From assembly GCA_019163175.1 (NCBI GenBank), contig JAFLKN010000014.1, forward strand, positions 1 to 64,000: a DNA stretch of 64,000 bases, read 5' to 3'. Each line of letters begins with the position of its first letter. Position 1 is the stretch's first letter. Below, piece after piece: positions 26,895 through 35,783 of the stretch. The notes under the pieces are model-generated. The model ran no database searches and was not told the origin of the DNA. It saw nothing but the letters and a program-made list of their open reading frames with translations. A program made the position numbers and the translations under genes. Source of the DNA: Prolixibacteraceae bacterium (GTDB lineage: Bacteria > Bacteroidota > Bacteroidia > Bacteroidales > Prolixibacteraceae).

Positions 26895-29204
26895 TTATAT
26901 AGGTTTGTTTGTCATTTCAAATTCAAGTATACCCCCAGCCTGAATTTCGTCCCAGGTCACATACAACCGATCAAGCGGATTGCCATTCAAACGTATTGAT
27001 TTACTGTATATATTTTCAGGCGAAACTTGATGGGCTTTTAGCGTGAAAACCTTTCCATTTGGAAGCTGAATTTCAGTCTTTTCAAATTGCGGACTTCCGA
27101 AATAATATTTACCATCAACCGGATTGACAGGATACATGCCCATTGCACTGAAAACATACCAGGCCGACATTTGTCCACAATCTTCGTTGCCACACAATCC
27201 TTCCGGAGAATTTTGATACAGCGTATTGATAATTTTATTGGTGTAGAATTGTGTTTTTTCAGGTTTTCCGACCAGATTATATAAATAAGCCGAGTTGTGG
27301 TCGGGCTCATTTCCCTGCGAATACTGGCCAATCAAACCAGTCACATCCTCGGTATCTTCACCCAACAATTCAGATGTTTGCGTAAACAAACTGTCGAGCA
27401 TCAATTCAAAACCAGCCTTTCCGCCCATCATTTCAATTAAGCCCGGCATGTCGTGCGGTACAAAAAATGAGTACTGCCAGGTGTTTCCTTCCACGCAATG
27501 CTGATTGCCATATTCAGCAAAACGCGGGTGAAAGGGTTCATACCAACTGCCATCACTATTTCTCCCACGAAATAATCTATAAGTCGGATCGAACAAATTC
27601 TTGTAATACTGGGAGCGGTCCATGTACTTCTTGTAGTCGTCCTGCTTGCCCAATTGTTTGGCTATTTGGGCAATACACCAATCGTCGTATGCGTATTCCA
27701 GCGTTTTTGAAACGGTTCCGTTCTTTTCTTTGTCGGTGGGCACAAACCTAAATTCGCGATAAAATCCAAGGCCTTTCCTGTTTGTTTCTGAAACAGCTAC
27801 CAAAGCTTTGTACATTTCTTCTAAATCATATTGTCCTAACTTTTTAGCCAAAGCATCGGCCATCAAAACTGCAGCGTGGTAACCAATCATCGATCCACCT
27901 TCGTTGCCCGAAATTTCCCAATAGGGCAATTCGCCGGTCTGACGGTATTTAGCGATCATCGAATGAATGATATTTTCCTCAACTTTTGGCTGCATCAGCA
28001 ACAGCAAAGGATTTTCGGCACGAAAAGTATCCCACAGCGACAACAATGTATAATGGGTATAATCTTCAGCCTTTTCTGGTTCATGCTTAAAGTTTTTGTA
28101 GAATCCATCAGCATCCGAGAAGCGATACGGAGCCAAATAACAATGATATAAGGAAGTATAGAAAATGGTTCTCTTTTCCGTATCCGATGTACTGACCTTT
28201 ATTTTCGAAAGCTCTTCGTTCCATTTTGCACGGGTTGCCTGATGCATCTGATCGAAATCCCAGCCAAACGTCTCGGCAGTTTTCAGATTGGCTAAAGCTC
28301 CATCTTCGCTAACCGAGGAAATTGAAACTTTAACCTTCAAATCCTGACTTTCAGTTCCATCGAATGAAAATGCTGCAGCAAGCTTTTTCCCCTTTACCAG
28401 ATTATCTGCTGTTGTATCAGCAAGAAAAGAGCGATGTTCCTTCATATTCCGCGAAAACTGCATAGCGAAATATACCCGATGTACGTTGGCTTTGCCTGAC
28501 GAAAACCGGTAACCGGTAATCAATTCAGGCGACAGGTATCGAATTTGGGCATCCGTAGTATGATCGCTATTTGTAAAACCCAAATTGAGGACTATGTTTT
28601 GACTATCAGATTTTTTATTAAAATGATAACGATGCATGGCTGCAAGTTCAGAGACCGTCAACTCCACATCAATGTTGTCATCCTGAAGATTAACCGAATA
28701 AAATCCGGGAGATGCCTTCTCCGTTTTGTGAGAGAATCCGGAACGGTATTTCAGGAGAAAATGTTTGTCAAACGCACCTAAATGGCCATCGCGGTTAACA
28801 AAGCCATTGGGATTTAGTCCATTCTCAGCAATAATCTGGCTGACTGTAGAATCGCTCTGGATAAAATACTTTGCTTCAATAGATTTGATGGTAGGCATCA
28901 CTGAAATGTCGCAATAATCACCAACCCCTGTCCCACTCAAATGCGTATGCGAAAAGCCAACAATTGTGCTATCCTTATACCGATATCCTCCTGAATATTG
29001 CCAGCCCTGCCCTCCATTATCAGGACTGAGTTGTATCATTCCAAAAGGATAGGCCACCCCGGGAAACAGATTACCAAACCCCTTGCCCATTTCGCCACCG
29101 GTACCAATGAATGAATTGACATAGCTTGCACAATCAGCCTTTTGCCTAATAGTGGGCTGACAAGCAGCCAGTGCCAAAATGAATATGGCAATCAACTTCC
29201 TCAT
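26895..29204 (-). CDS. GH92 alpha-mannosidase (lipoprotein)
   Basis: The 769-residue lipoprotein (ILALAAC lipobox) is a typical GH92 calcium-dependent inverting alpha-mannosidase. Hallmarks are YVNSFIGTGGEMGKGFGNLFPG at the N-terminus (shown as YVNSFIGTGG and GNLFPG), GFSHTHLSGTG near 83, the acid Glu block EGNTWQYSFFVPHD near 568, QGNEPDHNSAYLYN near 630 and GNEDCGQMSAWYVFSAMGMYPV near 670 (shown in part, GNEDCGQMSAWY), which holds the acidic residues thought to activate water. It is anchored in a membrane, probably facing the periplasm or cell surface, and removes alpha-1,2-, 1,3- or 1,4-linked mannose. It is three bases after the GH78 gene at 29208, so the two are probably translationally coupled. 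Confidence 0.95.
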   Translation of the reverse strand: MRKLIAIFILALAACQPTIRQKADCASYVNSFIGTGGEMGKGFGNLFPGVAYPFGMIQLSPDNGGQGWQYSGGYRYKDSTIVGFSHTHLSGTGVGDYCDISVMPTIKSIEAKYFIQSDSTVSQIIAENGLNPNGFVNRDGHLGAFDKHFLLKYRSGFSHKTEKASPGFYSVNLQDDNIDVELTVSELAAMHRYHFNKKSDSQNIVLNLGFTNSDHTTDAQIRYLSPELITGYRFSSGKANVHRVYFAMQFSRNMKEHRSFLADTTADNLVKGKKLAAAFSFDGTESQDLKVKVSISSVSEDGALANLKTAETFGWDFDQMHQATRAKWNEELSKIKVSTSDTEKRTIFYTSLYHCYLAPYRFSDADGFYKNFKHEPEKAEDYTHYTLLSLWDTFRAENPLLLLMQPKVEENIIHSMIAKYRQTGELPYWEISGNEGGSMIGYHAAVLMADALAKKLGQYDLEEMYKALVAVSETNRKGLGFYREFRFVPTDKEKNGTVSKTLEYAYDDWCIAQIAKQLGKQDDYKKYMDRSQYYKNLFDPTYRLFRGRNSDGSWYEPFHPRFAEYGNQHCVEGNTWQYSFFVPHDMPGLIEMMGGKAGFELMLDSLFTQTSELLGEDTEDVTGLIGQYSQGNEPDHNSAYLYNLVGKPEKTQFYTNKIINTLYQNSPEGLCGNEDCGQMSAWYVFSAMGMYPVNPVDGKYYFGSPQFEKTEIQLPNGKVFTLKAHQVSPENIYSKSIRLNGNPLDRLYVTWDEIQAGGILEFEMTNKPI

Positions 29205-29207
29205 TGC

Positions 29208-31976
29208 TTAATTGTTTCTTAAAGTGAATTCATACTTTCCGGAGTGCACTTTTAATTGATGAGTACCATCTTTGTATTCCAAATATTCAATTCCATCTCG
29301 TTGTTTTAAAGGCAAACCACCTTCTTTCATTTCATCTTTTTCATTTCCGGGCAAATAAACCTTTGCCGTTGTATTAAATGGCACCTCCAGTTTTAAGGTG
29401 AATAAATCCGGATTTTTCTCCCACTCTGAACTAACCTTTCCTCTTATCGTCTCAATTTCTGCTTTGCCCTTTCCCAGACTATCCAACACCAAAGGTTTCA
29501 CCTGAAATTCAGCGAATGCAGGATTCAACTCCTCCAACTGAATACCGGCAATGTATTTATAGAACCAGGCATCAATGCTTCCCATCATGACGTGGTTTTT
29601 CGATTGTTTCAAGGTCCAGAACTCACAAACAGTGGTGTATTTCTTCATCATTTCGTTCCAGCTTGGCGCGGTTTTCTGGTTAATTATTCCCCAGGCCACA
29701 TCAGCCCTTCCCGATTTAGCCAATGCTTCGGGCATATATTTGGTGCCCAAAACACCTGTTGTGAGGTGCGTCGAATTATTAACCACCACATCATTAACCA
29801 GATTATCCAACACTTTTTGCTTCAGATCTTCAGGAACAATTCTGAGATAAAGTGGGAAAGCATTGGCCATTTGGCTGCCATCACTGTAATTTCCGGTTTC
29901 CGAATTCAGATAGGTTTTGTTGTATTTATCACGAATATCGGCAGCTAATTTTCTGAAATATCCCTGGTCAGCACTATTTCCTAACACTGAAGCCACATCA
30001 GCCATAATACGGGCATTCCAGAAATAAAATGCCGTAGGTACCGACTCTGGCTGTCCTTCCTTCCATCCTTTTACCATACTTCCCCAGTCGCCAATCCAAC
30101 CCATAGGCAGAATTAAATCATTCGAAATGCTATCAAGAAAATTCATATAGCGCTTCATTGCCGGATAATGTTTCTTCAGAATACGCCGATCACCATAGGC
30201 AACGTAATACTGCCAAAGCAGCGTAAAATAAGTGCTACTCCATTCAATTCCCTGATCGGGCATATAGGGTTGCGGTGAAATAATTGGCAGATCACCGGTT
30301 GTCTCATCCTGATTTTCCCTGATTCCATCCAGCCAATTCTCGTAAAACAATGCCATATCAAAATTGAACATGGCTTCTTCGGCAGTAACCTGTGCATCGC
30401 CAAGCCATCCCAAACGTTCATCGCGCTGTGGGCAATCCATCGGATAGCCCATCATGTTGCTCTTTTGCGACCATACTGTGGCTTTATGAATTTTATTCAC
30501 CAGCGGATTATCGCATTCAAAACTACCGGTCTGCTGATTGGCCGAATGCAGCACCTTGCCTTTAATATCAAGCAGTTCGAAAGGTCCGTTTTCTGAAGTC
30601 AGTTCAACATACCTAAATCCAAAAAAGGTAAACGCGGATTCGTAAACCTCTATACCATCACCTTTAAAGATATATTCCGCAGTTGCTTTGGCATTTTCAT
30701 TGCTCGTGGCATCAATAGTCCCATCGCTTTTAATATCCTCAGCAAACCTGATTTTCAGCCGGGTATTCTTATTCCCTTTTACGTTCACGCTGACCCAACC
30801 TGAAAAATTCTGTCCCATGTCGAATACTTTCATTCCGCGAACAGGAGCTACAAGTTCTTTAGGCAAAATAGTTTCATTCACTTTTATAGCTGGCATTCGC
30901 TGAGAGACTAGACGAGACTTTACCGACTGATAAACAGTTACATTTTTCCACTCAGAGTCGTTAAAATTGATCGTATTCCATCCTTTTTGCTCAAGGTTGG
31001 CATCATAAACTTCACCATCGTAAACACAATTATAAGTCAACGGACCATTTGCCCATTTCCAATCTTTGTTTGTAGTTATGATTTCGGTTGAGCCGTCGGT
31101 ATAAGTTACATGAATTTGTGCGAAGGCTTTTTTAGACCCGAACCACTGCATTCGGTATTGGTTCCACCATTTTTCATACGGATTATACCAACCGTTTCCG
31201 AGGTGAATTCCGAGGGCATTTTTCCCCTCTTTCAGAAATTCAGTTATATCGAAGGTATCGTACAGGATGTATTTGTGGTAGGGAGTTTTTGCCGGAGATA
31301 AAACATGATCTCCAATCCGTTGGCCATTGACAAAGAATTCGTAATAGCCCAAACCTGTGATAAAAGCTTTTGCTGATTGAATTTCGTTTTGCAGAATCAC
31401 CTCATTTCTCACCAATAATGAATTACCATCATGGATGATCGTGTCTTTCATTGTGGCTTGCTCCTTTGAGTTTCCGTAGAAACCTTTTGCCGGAACTGAT
31501 TCATTTTCGTGTCCATTGCCAATCCAACTGGCTTTCCATTCTGCTGCATCCAAAATTGCAGTTTCAAAACTCGAAACCGGACTTTTATGTTCCTTCCCAT
31601 TTCTATCCCAAACTATTATTTTCCAGAAGTATTTCCGGTTCGACTTCAGGTCTATACCTGCATATTCGTGTTGGATGGTTTCGCTGGATTCGATCTTACC
31701 TGAATCCCACATATCGGCTTGATCATCTCTTAGTTTATCGGCTGAAGACGTAAGCAAAATTCGGTAGGCTGATTGAGTTTGATTTCGTTGGGAGGCGTTT
31801 ATCACCCACGAAAAACGAGGATGAGCTTCATCCATGTTAATCGGTGATTCGGCGTATTCGACCAACATGCTGTCAAAAATAAATTTCGGGTGGTTTCCAG
31901 TTGAACAACCTGTGAGTAATGGCAATATATATAGGGTAAGAATCCTGATAATATTTTTTACCGGTTTACTGCACAT
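29208..31976 (-). CDS. GH78 alpha-L-rhamnosidase (lipoprotein)
   Basis: The 922-residue lipoprotein (lipobox LPLLTGC) has the standard GH78 order: N-terminal rhamnosidase domain with MLVEYAESPINMDEAHPRFSW near 36 (split: ESPINMDEAHPRFSW), a second beta domain with FITGLGYYEFFVNGQRIGDH near 207, and the catalytic barrel with DCPQRDERLGWLGDAQ near 515, containing the general-acid Glu and the flanking Asp residues. CEFWTLKQSKNHVMMG near 790 is a probable base region. Unlike the enzyme at 18367 it has no chitobiase-C or PA14 extension. It is the first gene of the minus-strand run that continues to at least 17038, and the 313 bases upstream of it should hold the promoter. It should release terminal alpha-L-rhamnose. 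Confidence 0.94.
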   Translation of the reverse strand: MCSKPVKNIIRILTLYILPLLTGCSTGNHPKFIFDSMLVEYAESPINMDEAHPRFSWVINASQRNQTQSAYRILLTSSADKLRDDQADMWDSGKIESSETIQHEYAGIDLKSNRKYFWKIIVWDRNGKEHKSPVSSFETAILDAAEWKASWIGNGHENESVPAKGFYGNSKEQATMKDTIIHDGNSLLVRNEVILQNEIQSAKAFITGLGYYEFFVNGQRIGDHVLSPAKTPYHKYILYDTFDITEFLKEGKNALGIHLGNGWYNPYEKWWNQYRMQWFGSKKAFAQIHVTYTDGSTEIITTNKDWKWANGPLTYNCVYDGEVYDANLEQKGWNTINFNDSEWKNVTVYQSVKSRLVSQRMPAIKVNETILPKELVAPVRGMKVFDMGQNFSGWVSVNVKGNKNTRLKIRFAEDIKSDGTIDATSNENAKATAEYIFKGDGIEVYESAFTFFGFRYVELTSENGPFELLDIKGKVLHSANQQTGSFECDNPLVNKIHKATVWSQKSNMMGYPMDCPQRDERLGWLGDAQVTAEEAMFNFDMALFYENWLDGIRENQDETTGDLPIISPQPYMPDQGIEWSSTYFTLLWQYYVAYGDRRILKKHYPAMKRYMNFLDSISNDLILPMGWIGDWGSMVKGWKEGQPESVPTAFYFWNARIMADVASVLGNSADQGYFRKLAADIRDKYNKTYLNSETGNYSDGSQMANAFPLYLRIVPEDLKQKVLDNLVNDVVVNNSTHLTTGVLGTKYMPEALAKSGRADVAWGIINQKTAPSWNEMMKKYTTVCEFWTLKQSKNHVMMGSIDAWFYKYIAGIQLEELNPAFAEFQVKPLVLDSLGKGKAEIETIRGKVSSEWEKNPDLFTLKLEVPFNTTAKVYLPGNEKDEMKEGGLPLKQRDGIEYLEYKDGTHQLKVHSGKYEFTLRNN

Positions 31977-32289
31977 TGGGTTAAAGTTTAGGTTCTATTA
32001 ATTGTTGATTTGGCTGAAATACCAATTTTAGTGTACCTATGAGAGATATTTCAAATCAGGTATAGTCAAATACAGACAATATTTATTCAAAGTAACACCA
32101 GTACAGTGAACTTTTCTACCTATTTGTTATCCAAATACTAACAAATATTAACCCTAATCAAAAACAAAAGCTTTTTTACTGACTTGACTATTCTTTACAA
32201 TTAAAGACCATCCGTAGAGCATTCAAAATATTTGGATATGCATGAAAAGCATCGAAAAAAAGAAAAAAGCGGTTCAAAACCGCTTTAGC
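31977..32289. promoter_or_regulatory. Intergenic region upstream of the GH78-GH92 run
   Basis: This 313-base A/T-rich gap separates the GH78 start (31976) from the AraC stop. It should hold the promoter of the long minus-strand run. I see no exact Bacteroidota -7 box (TAnnTTTG) and no copy of the palindrome found at 15843. Its right end holds the AraC terminator described separately. Confidence 0.4.
32257..32289 (-). terminator. Rho-independent terminator of the AraC-type gene
   Basis: A perfect nine-base stem (AAAGCGGTT at 32266-32274 pairing with AACCGCTTT at 32278-32286) with a three-base loop lies directly after the AraC stop codon. On the minus strand it is followed by a T-rich run. It should stop transcription before the GH78 promoter region. 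Confidence 0.75.
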
Positions 32290-33141
32290 TTAAAGAAAAT
32301 CTTTCCGATATTCCGATGGTGTTTTTTTCATAATTACCTTGAAATAATGGTTGAAATTGGCAAGGTTATTATAGCCACACTCATAACATATCTGGGTAAT
32401 CTGTTTATCGGTTTCGGCCAACAGTTTGGCGGCTATACCAATTCGGACACTTTTCACATAGTCCATAAATGTCTGATTGGTCTTTTTCTTGAAATACCGA
32501 CAAAACGAACTTGGTTCCATGCAAACAAGCGAAGAGGCGTCTCTCAGATTAATACCTTCCTGAATATTCTGGAAAACGTATTCGTAAATTTTATTGATGT
32601 GATCCTGATCCTTATCGTAGGTATGAGGCAATGACGAGGGCAGAGCCAAATATTCTATATCTTCAATTTGCAGCAAGTAGCTGAATACCTTTAGCAACTC
32701 AACATACTTATCAAGGCCTTTTAGGTTTACCATGCGCTTAAGTGTTGCAGCAACCTTTTCGGTTAAGGGGCCTTTAAACAAGATTCCACCACCTGCTTTA
32801 TTCATCAAATCAACAACAGGCTCTAATTCAGGAATTTTAAAAAAGTCTGATGAAATTAAATTTTCGTAAAAATGTGTAACAATGCATTCCGGATCCATAT
32901 CAGGTTCCATTTCCAAAATTTCCCAGCAATGCATGATGTTTGGTCCCAAAAGAACCAAATCACCTTTTGAATAGCTCGAAATATGGTTTCCGACTATTCT
33001 TCGGCCCGATCCGGATGTAATCAAATTAAGTTCAAAATTCTTATGAGAATGTATTTTTCCCGAGTTCGGATCCATCTTCAATCTTCTTGTAATAAAAGAA
33101 TGCTTTTGAGGCACGTAGATTTTCTCGTATACAAATTCCAT
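32290..33141 (-). CDS. AraC-family transcriptional regulator with cupin-like sensor
   Basis: The 283-residue cytoplasmic protein has an N-terminal cupin-like arm. Its NFELNLITSGSGRRIVGNHI region near 35 (NFELNLITSGSG) and KGDLVLLGPNIMHCW near 60 are the usual sugar-sensing barrel. A C-terminal pair of helix-turn-helix motifs spans about 185-283 (LRDASSLVCMEPSSFCRYFKK and ITQICYECGYNNLANFNHYFK in the expected places, quoted only by position at about 199-219 and 250-270), ending in the family TPSEYRK. It is divergent from the aldolase operon, separated by 198 bases, and faces the GH78 run downstream. It probably activates one or both in response to a released sugar. There is no hybrid two-component or ECF sigma/anti-sigma regulator in the window. 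Confidence 0.92.
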   Translation of the reverse strand: MEFVYEKIYVPQKHSFITRRLKMDPNSGKIHSHKNFELNLITSGSGRRIVGNHISSYSKGDLVLLGPNIMHCWEILEMEPDMDPECIVTHFYENLISSDFFKIPELEPVVDLMNKAGGGILFKGPLTEKVAATLKRMVNLKGLDKYVELLKVFSYLLQIEDIEYLALPSSLPHTYDKDQDHINKIYEYVFQNIQEGINLRDASSLVCMEPSSFCRYFKKKTNQTFMDYVKSVRIGIAAKLLAETDKQITQICYECGYNNLANFNHYFKVIMKKTPSEYRKDFL

Positions 33142-33339
33142 AATTAGTCTTTTTTAACCTTAAAATGTAAATGTAGAAGTTTATTTTAATATTTCAGTCA
33201 AATTTCAATGCAAACGGAACAATATACAACAAGCAATACGACGCTCAATCATGTTCCTTTGTGTAAATGAATCAATTTAATTCAGCCAGATTCAGGCACC
33301 TAATTATATCTCTTACTACAACATTTTGAAATATTAATT

Positions 33340-34248
33340 ATGAAATTACCATTATGCGGAATTATCCCTCCCGTTATTACTCCACTAATTAATAACGATA
33401 CTCTCGATTTAAAGGGACTTGAAAAATTAATAGAATATTTGATATCAGGCGGCGTTCACGGGTTGTTTATGCTTGGAACAACAGGTGAAGCAACAAGCCT
33501 TAGTTATGCATTACGCAAAGAACTTATTAAAAGAACCAGTGAATTTGTAAATAATCGGATACCAGTAGTTGTGGGCATAACCGATACTTCGCTCGAAGGT
33601 TCAATAGAGATTGCAGAATATACTGCAAAAGTGGGGTTAGATGGTGTTGTTATTGCGCCCCCTTATTATTTGCCAATATCGCAGGAAGAAATGAGGGAAT
33701 ATCTGGAAGTAATGGTTCCGAAATTACCGTTGCCATTTTTAATGTACGATATGCCCGGATGTACAAAAATTCATATGTCTCTTGGAACTATTAGGCGGGC
33801 AAAAGAATTGGGTGCAATCGGCGTAAAAGATAGTTCCGGAGATATGAATTATCTTTACTCTCTGCTTCAGGAATTTAAAGATTCACCTAACTTTTCAATC
33901 ATAGCAGGAACTGAATTATTTCTGCCCGAAACAATTTTGCATGGTGGGCATGGTGCAGTTGCCGGAGGAGCAAATCTGTTTCCAAAGCTATTTGTAGATT
34001 TATACAATGCTTCATTAGCAAAGGATTTTGATAAAATTAAGATCCTTCGCGAAAAAATGATCATGATCAATGATTTGATCTACAATGTTGGCAAGAATAA
34101 CTCAAAATATATCAAAGGAATAAAATGTGCTTTATCTGTAATGGATATTTGCGACGATTATGTGGCATGGCCAATTCGCCGTTATGGCGAAGAAGAGCGT
34201 ATGAAAATTAGACAAAACGTTCAAATATTGTTAGAGTCAATGAGTTGA
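33340..34248 (+). CDS. DHDPS/NAL-family aldolase or dehydratase
   Basis: The 302-residue cytoplasmic protein belongs to the class-I aldolase family that includes dihydrodipicolinate synthase, N-acetylneuraminate lyase and keto-deoxy sugar-acid aldolases. Family residues are present: GTTGEATSLSYALRK near 46, a Tyr in LMYDMPGCTK near 136, and the Schiff-base Lys in IGVKDSSGDMNYL near 162. The start is the ATG at 33340, and the length is normal. Its neighbours are sialidase-like genes and a decayed symporter, so a keto-acid sugar such as a sialic acid or a related deoxy-keto acid is a plausible substrate. Ordinary lysine biosynthesis is less likely in this setting. It opens the plus-strand operon opposite the AraC gene. 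Confidence 0.88.
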   Translation: MKLPLCGIIPPVITPLINNDTLDLKGLEKLIEYLISGGVHGLFMLGTTGEATSLSYALRKELIKRTSEFVNNRIPVVVGITDTSLEGSIEIAEYTAKVGLDGVVIAPPYYLPISQEEMREYLEVMVPKLPLPFLMYDMPGCTKIHMSLGTIRRAKELGAIGVKDSSGDMNYLYSLLQEFKDSPNFSIIAGTELFLPETILHGGHGAVAGGANLFPKLFVDLYNASLAKDFDKIKILREKMIMINDLIYNVGKNNSKYIKGIKCALSVMDICDDYVAWPIRRYGEEERMKIRQNVQILLESMS

Positions 34249-34285
34249 CCTTTTAGGCCAAATTGAATTCTGATACTCAATCTAA

Positions 34286-34688
34286 ATGAAGCTTCCAATT
34301 CATGATCTAGTCGTTTTTATTGTCCGCACTTTTGAAAACGTAATTTTAGGTGCATGTTATTTATTTAGGAACAAGACATTTAACCAATTTGATTCAGGGT
34401 GCAGACTTATCTAATTTCAGCATCCGATTATCTTGAAATTTGGTTTGGTGCATGCCTTCGGGATTATTCCCCCATTTGCAAAAACGTCATGCTACTCCGG
34501 GCTTAATTGCAGGTATTTTGGTTTTCATTTGGATATATTTAGCTCCAATTGTTTCCAGTTCTGATAATCTTTCGACATTTAAATGTCCTTTTAACAGCAA
34601 CCTTACTATCGTATTCGAAACTTTAATTATTTTCATTGTAGGATTTCTCTCTATGAAATTATTTTCAGGCAAACCTATAACCAAATAA
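34286..34688 (+). pseudogene. Remnant of a sodium:solute symporter gene
   Basis: The 450 bases between the aldolase and the sialidase-like gene contain two decayed pieces. From 34286 an ATG frame reads MKLPIHDLVVFIV and then a stretch ending FRNKTFNQFDSG, like the first helix and loop of an SSS symporter, and then stops. In another frame, 34440-34688 encodes KRHATPGLIAGILVFIW, a polar break, and NLTIVFETLIIFIVGFLSM, like the last two helices of the same family; it has no upstream ATG and a stop just before it. The middle of a transporter (about 350 residues) is missing. The likeness is my reading of pattern, not a search result. A small new membrane protein starting at the TTG at 34440 is the alternative. 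Confidence 0.5.
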
Positions 34689-34698
34689 AAATCTCATT

Positions 34699-35766
34699 AT
34701 GAAGACTATTGGCTCTATTCTTTTGATTGTCGTTACTCTAAACTGCTTGGCAAAAAGCCCATTTAAAGGCTCACAAGCAATTGTAAAATCTGAATTTGTA
34801 TACACTGCGGAAGAAGTCAGTTTTCCGAGTTGCCATGCTTCTACCATTGTTGAAACTCCGGAAGGAATGATTGCCGCCTGGTTTGGAGGAACCGAGGAAA
34901 GAGCGCCCGATGTTTGCATTTATACTTCAATCTGCAATCAGGGTAAATGGAGTAAACCAGCTATGGCTGCCGACGGAATACATGAAGGAAAGCAATATCC
35001 TTGCTGGAACCCGGTATTATTCCGGAAAAACAACGGTGATGTTGTGCTTTATTATAAGGTTGGTCCAACTCCTCGCGACTGGTGGGGACTTTATAAAACA
35101 TCAAAAGACAATGGAAAAACATGGTCATCGGCAACACGGATTCCAAACGATTTATTGGGTCCGATAAAAAACAAACCCGTGCGATTGTCTGATGGTAAAA
35201 TACTCTATCCTACCAGTTTTGAAACTTCGGAAACATGGAATTCTTATATGGAAACTTCGGACCAGGATTTGAATAACTGGCAACGAATTAAGTTGGATAA
35301 CGGTACCTACCAAACCATCCAGCCAACTGTTCTATTCTATAAAAATCAAACACTGCAATTACTTTTCCGCAGTAAAAACAAAACCATCATCGAATCGTGG
35401 TCAAAAGACAATGGTCAAACCTGGTCAGCATTGGCGCCCACATCATTACCTAACAACAATTCAGGTTTAGATGCAGTTACTTTAGCCAATGGAAATCAGG
35501 CTCTTATTTTCAATCCAATTACCAAAGGAAGAAACAAACTCGGTATTGCTGTTTCAAAAGATGGTATCAACTGGGAAGCTGCTGTGCTGCTTGAAGATGA
35601 TCAAAACACAAGAGGCGAATATTCATATCCGGCCATTATTCAGGCTAAAAACGGAATGATCCATGTGACTTACACCTGGAAGCGGGAGTTGATTAAACAT
35701 GCGATCATTGATCCTTCAAAACTAAAAACCAAACCTATTCTGAATGGCGAATGGCCCGAAGAATAA
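34699..35766 (+). CDS. Secreted BNR sialidase-superfamily protein
   Basis: The 355-residue protein has a signal peptide (MKTIGSILLIVVTLNCLA) and a six-bladed propeller pattern. Asp-box repeats are SKDNGKTWSSA near 134, SKDNGQTWSAL near 236 and a partial SKDGINWEA near 290. Conserved blocks are FPSCHASTIVETPEGMIAAW near 41, FGGTEER, PCWNPVLF near 100, GPIKNKPVRLSDG near 155, and YSYPAIIQ with VTYTWKR near the end. They match a subgroup of sialidase-like proteins present in bacteria and plants. The FRIP motif of classical GH33 sialidases is not seen, so true sialidase activity is uncertain. It lies just before a paralogous sialidase-like/deacetylase fusion (17 bases to its ATG). Confidence 0.82.
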   Translation: MKTIGSILLIVVTLNCLAKSPFKGSQAIVKSEFVYTAEEVSFPSCHASTIVETPEGMIAAWFGGTEERAPDVCIYTSICNQGKWSKPAMAADGIHEGKQYPCWNPVLFRKNNGDVVLYYKVGPTPRDWWGLYKTSKDNGKTWSSATRIPNDLLGPIKNKPVRLSDGKILYPTSFETSETWNSYMETSDQDLNNWQRIKLDNGTYQTIQPTVLFYKNQTLQLLFRSKNKTIIESWSKDNGQTWSALAPTSLPNNNSGLDAVTLANGNQALIFNPITKGRNKLGIAVSKDGINWEAAVLLEDDQNTRGEYSYPAIIQAKNGMIHVTYTWKRELIKHAIIDPSKLKTKPILNGEWPEE

Positions 35767-35783
35767 ACCCAAATAAACCGATT

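Noticed and set aside
34440-34688. A new 82-residue membrane protein
   Set aside because: It begins at a TTG with a stop directly before it, and its two helices look like the C-terminal end of an SSS symporter; listed as part of a pseudogene.
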